A stretch of DNA of 64,000 nt, taken from contig NW_026961082.1 in the NCBI RefSeq assembly GCF_021018805.1, positions 62,001 through 126,000 on the forward strand. Reading direction: 5' to 3'. The number at the start of each line of letters is the position of its first letter. Position 1 is the first letter of the stretch. Origin of the DNA: Prinia subflava. Lineage: Eukaryota; Chordata; Aves; Passeriformes; Cisticolidae. The position numbers and the translations under genes are program-made. The notes under the pieces are model-generated. The model had not been told where the DNA came from. It did no database searches and saw only the letters and a program-made list of their open reading frames with translations. Of the stretch, positions 11,601-24,321 are shown piece after piece.

Positions 11601-14600
11601 GCAAGAAACTGTCTGCAGCAGCTTCTCTGCTTGCTGCAAACACAGACAACCAACAGGACTTGTGTCTTGAAAAAACCAACACAGTAACAGCAAAGCACAG
11701 TGTTCTACATATCTCTTCAAGGAAATCAAGCAATTTAGGTCCTAAAACCTTTGCTCCTGCTCTCCAGACGAGGAATACACCAACTGGTACAAAATATACG
11801 TCAGTACTGGAGAAAGCAGGTACGTGTCTTCAAGAGCTTCTCTGCTCGCTGCAAGTACAGAGAACAAACAGGGTTTGTTTCTTGAGAAAACCGACACAGC
11901 AACAGCAAAGCATAGTGTTCTACAGAGCTCTTCCATGGAAAACAAGCAATTTAGATCCTAAAACCTTTGCTCTTGCTCTGCAGACGAGGAATACACCAAC
12001 TGGCACAAAATATACTTCACTAGTGGAAAAGGGGCAAGAAAGTGTCTGCAGCAGCTTCTCTGCTTGCTGAAAACACAGAGAACAAACAGGGCTTGTGTCT
12101 TGAGAAAACCAACACAGCAACAGCAAAGCATAGTGTTCTTAATAGCTCTTCCATGGAAAACAAGCAATTTAGATCCTAAAACCTTTGCTCTTGCTCTGCA
12201 GACGAGGAATACACCAACTGGTACAAAATATACTTCACTTGTGGAAAAGGAGCAAGAAAGTGTCTGCAGCAGCTTCTCTGCTTGCTGCAAACACAGACAA
12301 CCAACAGGACTTGTGTCTTGAGAAAACCAACACAGTAACAGCAAAGCACAGTGTTCTACATATCTCTTCCAAGGAAATCAAGCAATTTAGGTCCTAAAAC
12401 CTTTGCTCCTGCTCTCCAGACGAGGAATACACCAACTGGTACAAAATATACGTCAGTAGTGGAGAAAGCAGGTACGTGTCTTCAAGAGCTTCTCTGCTCG
12501 CTGCAAGTACAGAGAACAAACAGGGTTTGTTTCTTGAGAAAACCGACACAGCAACAGCAAAGCATAGTGTTCTACAGAGCTCTTCCATGGAAATCAAGCA
12601 ATTTAGGTCCTAACATATTTGCTCTTGCTCTGCAGACGAGGAATACACCAACTGGTACAAAATATACTTCACTTGTGGAAAAGGGGCAAGAAAGTGTCTG
12701 CAGCAGCTTCTCTGCTTGCTGCAAACACAGACAACCAACAGGACTTGTGTCTTGAGAAAACCAACACAGCAACAGCAAAGCATAGTGTTCTACATAGCTC
12801 TTCCATGGAAAACAAGCAATTTAGATCCTAAAACCTTTGCTCTTGCTCTGCAGACGAGGAATACACCAACTGGTACAAAATATACTTCACTAGTGGAAAA
12901 GGGGCAAGAAAGTGTCTGCAGCAGCTTCTCTGCTTGCTGCAAACACAGACAACCAACAGGACTTGTGTCTTGAGAAAACCAACACAGCAACAGCAAAGCA
13001 TAGTGTTCTACATAGCTCTTCCATGGAAAACAAGCAATTTAGATCCTAAAACCTTTGCTCTTGCTCTGCAGAGGAGGAACACACCAACTGGCACAAAATA
13101 TACTTCACTTGTGGAAAAGGGGCAAGAAAGTGTCTGCAGCAGCTTCTCTGCTTGCTGAAAACACAGAGAACAAACAGGGCTTGTGTCTTGAGAAAACCAA
13201 CACAGCAACAGCAAAGCATAGTGTTCTACATAGCTCTTCCATGGAAAACAAGCAATTTAGATCCTAAAACCTTTGCACTTGCTCTGCAGACGAGGAATAC
13301 ACCAACTGGTACAAAATATACTTCACTAGTGGAAAAGGGGCAAGAAAGTGTCTGCAGCAGCTTCTCTGCTTGCTGAAAACACAGAGAACAAACAGGGCTT
13401 GTGTCTTGAGAAAACAAACACAGCAACCGAAAACCATAGTGTTCTACAGAGCTCTTCCATGGAAATTAAGCAGTTTAGGTCCTAACACCTTTGCTCTTGC
13501 TCTGCAGACGAGGAATACACCAACTGGTACAAAATATACTTCACTTGTGGAAAAAAGGCAAGAAACTGTCTGCAGCAGCTTCTCTGCTTGCTGCAAACAC
13601 AGACAACCAACAGGACTTGTGTCTTGAAAAAACCAACACAGTAACAGCAAAGCACAGTGTTCTACATATCTCTTCCAAGGAAATCAAGCAATTTAGGTTT
13701 TAAAACCTTTGCTCCTGCTCTCCAGACGAGGAATACACCAACTGGTACAAAATATACGTCAGTAGTGGAGAAAGCAGGTACGTGTCTTCAAGAGCTTCTC
13801 TGCTCGCTGCAAGTACAGAGAACAAACAGGGTTTGTTTCTTGAGAAAACCGACACAGCAACAGCAAAGCATAGTGTTCTACAGAGCTCTTCCATGGAAAA
13901 CAAGCAATTTAGATCCTAAAACCTTTGCTCTTGCTCTGCAGACGAGGAATACACCAACTGGTACAAAATATACTTCACTTGTGGAAAAGGGGCAAGAAAG
14001 TGTCTGCAGCAGCTTCTCTGCTTGCTGCAAACACAGACAACCAACAGGACTTGTGTCTTGAGAAAACCAACACAGCAACAGCAAAGCATAGTGTTCTACA
14101 TAGCTCTTCCATGGAAAACAAGCAATTTAGATCCTAAAACCTTTGCTCTTGCTCTGCAGAGGAGGAACACACCAACTGGCACAAAATATACTTCACTAGT
14201 GGAAAAGGGGCAAGAAAGTGTCTGCAGCAGCTTCTCTGCTTGCTGAAAACACAGAGAACAAACAGGGCTTGTGTCTTGAGAAAACCAACACAGCAACAGC
14301 AAAGCATAGTGTTCTACAGAGCTCTTCCATGGAAAACAAGCAATTTAGATCCTAAAACCTTTGCTCTTGCTCTGCAGACGAGGAATACACCAACTGGTAC
14401 AAAATATACTTCACTTGTGGAAAAAAGGCAAGAAACTGTCTGCAGCAGCTTCTCTGCTTGCTGCAAACACAGACAACCAACAGGACTTGTGTCTTGAGAA
14501 AACCAACACAGTAACAGCAAAGCACAGTGTTCTACATATCTCTTCCAAGGAAATCAAGCAATTTAGGTCCTAAAACCTTTGCTCCTGCTCTCCAGACGAG

Positions 14601-17600
14601 GAATACACAAACTGGTACAAAATATACGTCAGTAGTGGAAAAGGGGCAAGAAACTGTCTGCAGCAGCTTCTCTGCTTGCTGAAAACACAGAGAACAAACA
14701 GGGCTTGTGTCTTGAGAAAACCAACACAGCAACAGCAAAGCATAGTGTTCTACAGAGCTCTTCCATGGAAAACAAGCAATTTAGATCCTAAAACCTTTGC
14801 TCTTGCTCTGCAGACGAGGAATACACCAACTGGTACAAAATATACTTCACTTGTGGAAAAGGGGCAAGAAAGTGTCTGCAGCAGCTTCTCTGCTTGCTGC
14901 AAACACAGACAACCAACAGGACTTGTGTCTTGAGAAAACCAACACAGCAACAGCAAAGCATAGTGTTCTACATAGCTCTTCCATGGAAAACAAGCAATTT
15001 AGATCCTAAAACCTTTGCTCTTGCTCTGCAGAGGAGGAACACACCAACTGGCACAAAATATACTTCACTTGTGGAAAAGGGGCAAGAAAGTGTCTGCAGC
15101 AGCTTCTCTGCTTGCTGAAAACACAGAGAACAAACAGGGCTTGTGTCTTGAGAAAACCAACACAGCAACAGCAAAGCATAGTGTTCTACATAGCTCTTCC
15201 ATGGAAAACAAGCAATTTAGATCCTAAAACCTTTGCACTTGCTCTGCAGACGAGGAATACACCAACTGGTACAAAATATACTTCACTAGTGGAAAAGGGG
15301 CAAGAAAGTGTCTGCAGCAGCTTCTCTGCTTGCTGAAAACACAGAGAACAAACAGGGCTTGTGTCTTGAGAAAACAAACACAGCAACCGAAAACCATAGT
15401 GTTATACAGAGCTCTTCCATGGAAATTAAGCAGTTTAGGTCCTAACACCTTTGCTCTTGCTCTGCAGACGAGGAATACACCAACTGGTACAAAATATACT
15501 TCACTTGTGGAAAAAAGGCAAGAAACTGTCTGCAGCAGCTTCTCTGCTTGCTGAAAACACAGACAACCAACAGGACTTGTGTCTTGAAAAAACCAACACA
15601 GTAACAGCAAAGCACAGTGTTCTACATATCTCTTCCAAGGAAATCAAGCAATTTAGGTCCTAAAACCTTTGCTCCTGCTCTCCAGACGAGGAATACACCA
15701 ACTGGTACAAAATATACGTCAGTAGTGGAGAAAGCAGGTACGTGTCTTCAAGAGCTTCTCTGCTCGCTGCAAGTACAGAGAACAAACAGGGTTTGTTTCT
15801 TGAGAAAACCGACACAGCAACAGCAAAGCATAGTGTTCTACAGAGCTCTTCCATGGAAAACAAGCAATTTAGATCCTAAAACCTTTGCTCTTGCTCTGCA
15901 GACGAGGAATACACCAACTGGTACAAAATATACTTCACTTGTGGAAAAGGGGCAAGAAAGTGTCTGCAGCAGCTTCTCTGCTTGCTGCAAACACAGACAA
16001 CCAACAGGACTTGTGTCTTGAGAAAACCAACACAGCAACAGCAAAGCATAGTGTTCTACATAGCTCTTCCATGGAAAACAAGCAATTTAGATCCTAAAAC
16101 CTTTGCTCTTGCTCTGCAGACGAGGAATACACCAACTGGCACAAAATATACTTCACTTGTGGAAAAGGGGCAAGAAAGTGTCTGCAGCAGCTTCTCTGCT
16201 TGCTGAAAACACAGGGAACAAACAGGGTTTGTGTCTTGAGAAAACCAACACAGCAACAGCAAAGCACAGTGTTCTACATATCTCTTCCAAGGAAATCAAG
16301 CAATTTAGGTCCTAAAACCTTTGCTCCTGCTCTCCAGACGAGGAATACACCAACTGGTACAAAATATACGTCAGTAGTGGAGAAAGCAGGTACGTGTCTT
16401 CAAGAGCTTCTCTGCTCGCTGCAAGTACAGAGAACAAACAGGGTTTGTTTCTTGAGAAAACCGACACAGCAACAGCAAAGCATAGTGTTCTACAGAGCTC
16501 TTCCATGGAAATCAAGCAATTTAGGTCCTAACACATTTGCTCTTGCTCTCCAGACGAGGAATACACCAACTGGTACAAAATATACTTCACTTGTGGAAAA
16601 GGGGCAAGAAAGTGTCTGCAGCAGCTTCTCTGCTTGCTGCAAACACAGACAACCAACAGGACTTGTGTCTTGAGAAAACCAACACAGCAACAGCAAAGCA
16701 TAGTGTTCTACATAGCTCTTCCATGGAAAACAAGCAATTTAGATCCTAAAACCTTTGCTCTTGCTCTGCAGACGAGGAATACACCAACTGGCACAAAATA
16801 TACTTCACTAGTGGAAAAGGGGCAAGAAAGTGTCTGCAGCAGCTTCTCTGCTTGCTGCAAACACAGACAACCAACAGGACTTGTGTCTTGAGAAAACCAA
16901 CACAGCAACAGCAAAGCATAGTGTTCTACATAGCTCTTCCATGGAAAACAAGCAATTTAGATCCTAAAACCTTTGCTCTTGCTCTGCAGACGAGGAATAC
17001 ACCAACTGGCACAAAATATACTTCACTAGTGGAAAAGGGGCAAGAAAGTGTCTGCAGCAGCTTCTCTGCTTGCTGAAAACACAGAGAACAAACAGGGCTT
17101 GTGTCTTGAGAAAACCAACACAGTAACAGCAAAGCACAGTGTTCTACATATCTCTTCCAAGGAAATCAAGCAATTTAGGTCCTAAAACCTTTGCTCCTGC
17201 TCTCCAGACGAGGAATACACCAACTGGTACAAAATATACGTCAGTAGTGGAAAAGGGGCAAGAAACTGTCTGCAGCAGCTTCTCTGCTTGCTGAAAACAC
17301 AGAGAACAAACAGGGCTTGTGTCTTGAGAAAACCAACACAGCAACAGCAAAGCATAGTGTTCTACAGAGCTCTTCCATGGAAAACAAGCAATTTAGATCC
17401 TAAAACCTTTGCTCTTGCTCTGCAGACGAGGAATACACCAACTGGTACAAAATATACTTCACTTGTGGAAAAGGGGCAAGAAAGTGTCTGCAGCAGCTTC
17501 TCTGCTTGCTGCAAACACAGACAACCAACAGGACTTGTGTCTTGAGAAAACCAACACAGCAACAGCAAAGCATAGTGTTCTACATAGCTCTTCCATGGAA

Positions 17601-20600
17601 AACAAGCAATTTAGATCCTAAAACCTTTGCTCTTGCTCTGCAGAGGAGGAACACACCAACTGGCACAAAATATACTTCACTTGTGGAAAAGGGGCAAGAA
17701 ACTGTCTGCAGCAGCTTCTCTGCTTGCTGAAAACACAGAGAACAAACAGGGCTTGTGTCTTGAGAAAACCAACACAGCAACAGCAAAGCATAGTGTTCTA
17801 CATAGCTCTTCCATGGAAAACAAGCAAATTTAGATCCTAAAACCTTTGCACTTGCTCTGCAGACGAGGAATACACCAACTGGTACAAAATATACTTCACT
17901 AGTGGAAAAGGGGCAAGAAAGTGTCTGCAGCAGCTTCTCTGCTTGCTGAAAACACAGAGAACAAACAGGGCTTGTGTCTTGAGAAAACAAACACAGCAAC
18001 CGAAAACCATAGTGTTATACAGAGCTCTTCCATGGAAATTAAGCAGTTTAGGTCCTAACACCTTTGCTCTTGCTCTGCAGACGAGGAATACACCAACTGG
18101 TAAAAAATATACTTCACTTGTGGAAAAAAGGCAAGAAACTGTCTGCAGCAGCTTCTCTGCTTGCTGAAAACACAGACAACCAACAGGAATTGTGTCTTGA
18201 AAAAACCAACACAGTAACAGCAAAGCACAGTGTTCTACATATCTCTTCCAAGGAAATCAAGCAATTTAGGTCCTAAAACCTTTGCTCCTGCTCTCCAGAC
18301 GAGGAATACACCAACTGGTACAAATATACGTCAGTAGTGGAGAAAGCAGGTACGTGTCTTCAAGAGCTTCTCTGCTCGCTGCAAGTACATAGAACAAACA
18401 GGGTTTGTTTCTTGAGAAAACCGACACAGCAACAGCAAACCATAGTGTTCTACAGAGCTCTTCCATGGAAAACAAGCAATTTAGATCCTAAAACCTTTGC
18501 TCTTGCTCTGCAGACGAGGAATACACCAACTGGTACAAAATATACTTCACTTGTGGAAAAGGGGCAAGAAAGTGTCTGCAGCAGCTTCTCTGCTTGCTGC
18601 AAACACAGACAACCAACAGGACTTGTGTCTTGAGAAAACCAACACAGCAACAGCAAAGCATAGTGTTCTACATAGCTCTTCCATGGAAAACAAGCAATTT
18701 AGATCCTAAAACCTTTGCTCTTGCTCTGCAGAGGAGGAATACACCAACTGGCACAAAATATACTTCACTTGTGGAAAAGGGGCAAGAAAGTGTCTGCAGC
18801 AGCTTCTCTGCTTGCTGAAAACACAGAGAACAAACAGGGCTTGTGTCTTGAGAAAACCAACACAGCAACAGCAAAGCATAGTGTTCTACATAGCTCTTCC
18901 ATGGAAAACAAGCAATTTAGATCCTAAAACCTTTGCTCTTGCTCTGCAGACGAGGAATACACCAACTGGTACAAAATATACTTCACTAGTGGAAAAGGAG
19001 CAAGAAAGTGTCTGCAGCAGCTTCTCTGCTTGCTGCAAACACAGACAACCAACAGGACTTGTGTCTTGAGAAAACCAACACAGTAACAGCAAAGCACAGT
19101 GTTCTACATATCTCTTCCAAGGAAATCAAGCAATTTAGGTCCTAAAACCTTGCTCCTGCTCTCCAGACGAGGAATACACCAACTGGTACAAAATATACGT
19201 CAGTAGTGGAGAAAGCAGGTACGTGTCTTCAAGAGCTTCTCTGCTCGCTGCAAGTACAGAGAACAAACAGGGTTTGTTTCTTGAGAAAACCGACACAGCA
19301 ACAGCAAAGCATAGTGTTCTACAGAGCTCTTCCATGGAAATCAAGTAATTTAGGTCCTAACATATTTGCTCTTGCTCTGCAGACGAGGAATACACCAACT
19401 GGTACAAAATATACTTCACTTGTGGAAAAGGGGCAAGAAAGTGTCTGCAGCAGCTTCTCTGCTTGCTGCAAACACAGACAACCAACAGGACTTGTGTCTT
19501 GAGAAAACCAACACAGCTACAGCAAAGCATAGTGTTCTACATAGCTCTTCCATGGAAAACAAGCAATTTAGATCCTAAACCCTTTGCTCTTGCTCTGCAG
19601 ACGAGGAACACACCAACTGGCACAAAATATACTTCACTAGTGGAAAAGGGGCAAGAAAGTGTCTGCAGCAGCTTCTCTGCTTGCTGCAAACACAGACAAC
19701 CAACAGGACTTGTGTCTTGAGAAAACCAACACAGCAACAGCAAAGCATAGTGTTCTACAGAGCTCTTCCATGGAAAACAAGCAATTTAGATCCTAAAACC
19801 TTTGCACTTGCTCTGCAGACGACGAATACACCAACTGGTACAAAATATACTTCACTTGTGGAAAAGGGGCAAGAAAGTGTCTGCAGCAGCTTCTCTGCTT
19901 GCTGAAAACACAGAGAACAAACAGGGCTTGTGTCTTTAGAAAACCAACACAGCAACAGCAAAGCATAGTGTTCTACATAGCTCTTCCATGGAAAACAAGC
20001 AATTTAGATCCTAAAACCTTTGCACTTGCTCTGCAGACGAGGAATACACCAACTGGTACAAAATATACTTCACTAGTGGAAAAGGGGCAAGAAAGTGTCT
20101 GCAGCAGCTTCTCTGCTTGCTGAAAACACAGAGAACAAACAGGGCTTGTGTCTTGAGAAAACCAACACAGCAACAGCAAAGCATAGTGTTCTACATAGCT
20201 CTTCCATGGAAAACAAGCAATTTAGATCCTAAAACCTTTGCTCTTGCTCTGCAGACGAGGAATACACCAACTGGTACAAAATATACTTCACTAGTGGAAA
20301 AGGAGCAAGAAAGTGTCTGCAGCAGCTTCTCTGCTTGCTGCAAACACAGACAACCAACAGGACTTGTGTCTTGAGAAAACCAACACAGTAACAGCAAAGC
20401 ACAGTGTTCTACATATCTCTTCCAAGGAAATCAAGCAATTTAGGTCCTAAAACCTTTGCTCCTGCTCTCCAGACGAGGAATACACCAACTGGTACAAAAT
20501 ATACGTCAGTAGTGGAGAAAGCAGGTACGTGTCTTCAAGAGCTTCTCTGCTCGCTGCAAGTACAGAGAACAAACAGAGTTTGTTTCTTGAGAAAACCGAC

Positions 20601-21068
20601 ACAGCAACAGCAAAGCATAGTGTTCTACAGAGCTCTTCCATGGAAATCAAGCAATTTAGGTCCTAACATATTTGCTCTTGCTCTGCAGACGAGGAATACA
20701 CCAACTGGTACAAAATATACTTCACTTGTGGAAAAGGGGCAAGAAAGTGTCTGCAGCAGCTTCTCTGCTTGCTGCAAACACAGACAACCAACAGGACTTG
20801 TGTCTTGAGAAAACCAACACAGCAACAGCAAAGCATAGTGTTCTGCAGAGCTCTTCCATGGAAAACAAGCAATTTAGATCCTAAAACCTTTGCTCTTGCT
20901 CTGCAGAGGAGGAACACACCAACTGGCACAAAATATACTTCACTTGTGGAAAAGGGGCAAGAAAGTGTCTGCAGCAGCTTCTCTGCTTGCTGAAAACACA
21001 GAGAACAAACAGGGCTTGTGTCTTGAGAAAACCAACACAGCAACAGCAAAGCATAGTGTTCTACATAT

Positions 21069-24000
21069 CTCTTCCATGGAAAACAAGCAATTTAGATCCT
21101 AAAACCTTTGCACTTGCTCTGCAGACGAGGAATACACCAACTGGTACAAAATATACTTCACTAGTGGAAAAGGGGCAAGAAAGTGTCTGCAGCAGCTTCT
21201 CTGCTTGCTGAAAACACAGAGAACAAACAGGGCTTGTGTCTTGAGAAAACAAACACAGCAACCGAAAACCATAGTGTTCTACAGAGCTCTTCCATGGAAA
21301 TTAAGCAGTTTAGGTCCTAACACCTTTGCTCTTGCTCTGCAGACGAGGAATACACCAACTGGTACAAAATATACTTCACTTGTGGAAAAAAGGCAAGAAA
21401 CTGTCTGCAGCAGCTTCTCTGCTTGCTGCAAACACAGACAACCAACAGGACTTGTGTCTTGAAAAAACCAACACAGTAACAGCAAAGCACAGTGTTCTAC
21501 ATATCTCTTCCAAGGAAATCAAGCAATTTAGGTCCTAAAACCTTTGCTCCTGCTCTCCAGACGAGGAATACACCAACTGGTACAAAATATACGTCAGTAG
21601 TGGAGAAAGCAGGTACGTGTCTTCAAGAGCTTCTCTGCTCGCTGCAAGTACAGAGAACAAACAGGGTTTGTTTCTTGAGAAAACCGACACAGCAACAGCA
21701 AAGCATAGTGTTCTACAGAGCTCTTCCATGGAAAACAAGCAATTTAGATCCTAAAACCTTTGCTCTTGCTCTGCAGACGAGGAATACACCAACTGGTACA
21801 AAATATACTTCACTTGTGGAAAAGGGGCAAGAAAGTGTCTGCAGCAGCTTCTCTGCTTGCTGCAAACACAGACAACCAACAGGACTTGTGTCTTGAGAAA
21901 ACCAACACAGCAACAGCAAAGCATAGTGTTCTACATAGCTCTTCCATGGAAAACAAGCAATTTAGATCCTAAAACCTTTGCTCTTGCTCTGCAGAGGAGG
22001 AATACACCAACTGGCACAAAATATACTTCACTTGTGGAAAAGGGGCAAGAAAGTGTCTGCAGCAGCTTCTCTGCTTGCTGAAAACACAGAGAACAAACAG
22101 GGCTTGTGTCCTGAGAAAACCAACACAGCAACAGCAAAGCATAGTGTTCTACATAGCTCTTCCATGGAAAACAAGCAATTTAGATCCTAAAACCTTTGCT
22201 CTTGCTCTGCAGACGAGGAATACACCAACTGGTACAAAATATACTTCACTTGTGGAAAAAAGGCAAGAAACTGTCTGCAGCAGCTTCTCTGCTTGCTGCA
22301 AACACAGACAACCAACAGGACTTGTGTCTTGAGAAAACCAACACAGTAACAGCAAAGCACAGTGTTCTACATATCTCTTCCAAGGAAATCAAGCAATTTA
22401 GGTCCTAAAACCTTTGCTCCTGCTCTCCAGACGAGGATTACACCAACTGGTACAAAATATACGTCAGTAGTGGAAAAGGGGCAAGAAAGTGTCTGCAGCA
22501 GCTTCTCTGCTTGCTGAAAACACAGAGAACAAACAGGGCTTGTGTCTTGAGAAAACCAACACAGCAACAGCAAAGCATAGTGTTCTACATAGCTCTTCCA
22601 TGGAAAACAAGCAATTTAGATCCTAAAACCTTTGCACTTGCTCTGCAGACGAGGAATACACCAACTGGTACAAAATATACTTCACTAGTGGAAAAGGGGC
22701 AAGAAAGTGTCTGCAGCAGCTTCTCTGCTTGCTGAAAACACAGAGAACAAACAGGGCTTGTGTCTTGAGAAAACAAACACAGCAACCGAAAACCATAGTG
22801 TTATACAGAGCTCTTCCATGGAAATTAAGCAGTTTAGGTCCTAACACCTTTGCTCTTGCTCTGCAGACGAGGAATACACCAACTGGTACAAAATATACTT
22901 CACTTGTGGAAAAAAGGCAAGAAACTGTCTGCAGCAGCTTCTCTGCTTGCTGAAAACACAGACAACCAACAGGAATTGTGTCTTGAAAAAACCAACACAG
23001 TAACAGCAAAGCACAGTGTTCTACATATCTCTTCCAAGGAAATCAAGCAATTTAGGTCCTAAAACCTTTGCTCCTGCTCTCCAGACGAGGAATACACCAA
23101 CTGGTACAAAATATACGTCAGTAGTGGAGAAAGCAGGTACGTGTCTTCAAGAGCTTCTCTGCTCGCTGCAAGTACAGAGAACAAACAGGGTTTGTTTCTT
23201 GAGAAAACCGACACAGCAACAGCAAAGCATAGTGTTCTACAGAGCTCTTCCATGGAAAACATGCAATTTAGATCCTAAAACCTTTGCTCTTGCTCTGCAG
23301 ACGAGGAATACACCAACTGGTACAAAATATACTTCACTTGTGGAAAAGGGGCAAGAAAGTGTCTGCAGCAGCTTCTCTGCTTGCTGCAAACACAGACAAC
23401 CAACAGGACTTGTGTCTTGAGAAAACCAACACAGCAACAGCAAAGCATAGTGTTCTACATAGCTCTTCCATGGAAAACAAGCAATTTAGATCCTAAAACC
23501 TTTGCTCTTGCTCTGCAGACAAGGAATACACCAACTGGCACAAAATATACTTCACTTGTGGAAAAGGGGCAAGAAAGTGTCTGCAGCAGCTTCTCTGCTT
23601 GCTGAAAACACAGAGAACAAACAGGGCTTGTGTCTTGAGAAAACCAACACAGCAACAGCAAAGCATAGTGTTCTGCAGAGCTCTTCCATGGAAAACAAGC
23701 AATTTAGATCCTAAAACCTTTGCTCTTGCTCTGCAGACGAGGAATACACCAACTGGTACAAAATATACTTCACTAGTGGAAAAGGAGCAAGAAAGTGTCT
23801 GCAGCAGCTTCTCTGCTTGCTGCAAACACAGACAACCAACAGGACTTGTGTCTTGAGAAAACCAACACAGTAACAGCAAAGCACAGTGTTCTACATATCT
23901 CTTCCAAGGAAATCAAGCAATTTAGGTCCTAAAACCTTTGCTCCTGCTCTCCAGACGAGGAATACACCAACTGGTACAAAATATACGTCAGTAGTGGAGA

Positions 24001-24321
24001 AAGCAGGTACGTGTCTTCAAGAGCTTCTCTGCTCGCTGCAAGTACAGAGAACAAACAGAGTTTGTTTCTTAAGAAAACCGACACAGCAACAGCAAAGCAT
24101 AGTGTTCTACAGAGCTCTTCAATGGAAATCAAGTAATTTAGGTCCTAAAACCTTTGCTCCTGCTCTCCAGACGAGGAATACACCAACTGGTACAAAATAT
24201 ACTTCACTTGTGGAAAAGGGGCAAGAAAGTGTCTGCAGCAGCTTCTCTGCTTGCTGCAAACACAGACAACCAACAGGACTTGTGTCTTGAGAAAACCAAC
24301 ACAGCAACAGCAAAGCATAGT
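21069..24321 (+). repeat. 3.25-kb block also present at 35868-39120
   Basis: This block matches 35868-39120 at offset 14,799, which is 68 monomers allowing for 11 B copies and one 3-bp deletion. All conceptual translations agree. Shared private variants include GTGTCCTGAG (near 22110 and 36909), CGAGGATTACACC (22437 and 37236), GGAAAACATGCAATT (near 23260 and 38059), CAGACAAGGAATAC (near 23520) and TTTCTTAAGAAAACC (near 24068). The match ends at 24322/39121 where TAGTCTTC meets TAGTGTTC. Confidence 0.87.
21245..21770 (+). repeat. C-K-B cassette, type specimen
   Basis: A C tail (21245-21336) is followed by a K monomer (21337-21554) and then a B monomer (21555-21770). K has GTGGAAAAAAGGCAAGAAACTG in two pieces of its middle, TCTTGAAAAAACC, ACAGTAACAGCAAAGCACAG and a tail reading CATATCTCTTCCAAGG. 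The distance from the diagnostic CG of C to the start of B is 292 bp here and in 15 other cases; it is 291 at 11471/11762, where one base is deleted. So 17 of 21 C copies sit in this order. The exceptions are 30618, 53259, 56525 and 58485, where the B copy is missing. Confidence 0.88.

Noticed and set aside
11534..12070. Open stretch of 178 codons, the longest in the window, with many others of 66-158 codons on both strands
   Set aside because: It begins at TTG and not ATG. It is assembled from A and B satellite copies, and the same peptides recur in every copy and in overlapping frames. A shifts the frame at each unit, and plus-strand ATG starts in A (CCATGG) stop after eight codons. There is no sign of coding.
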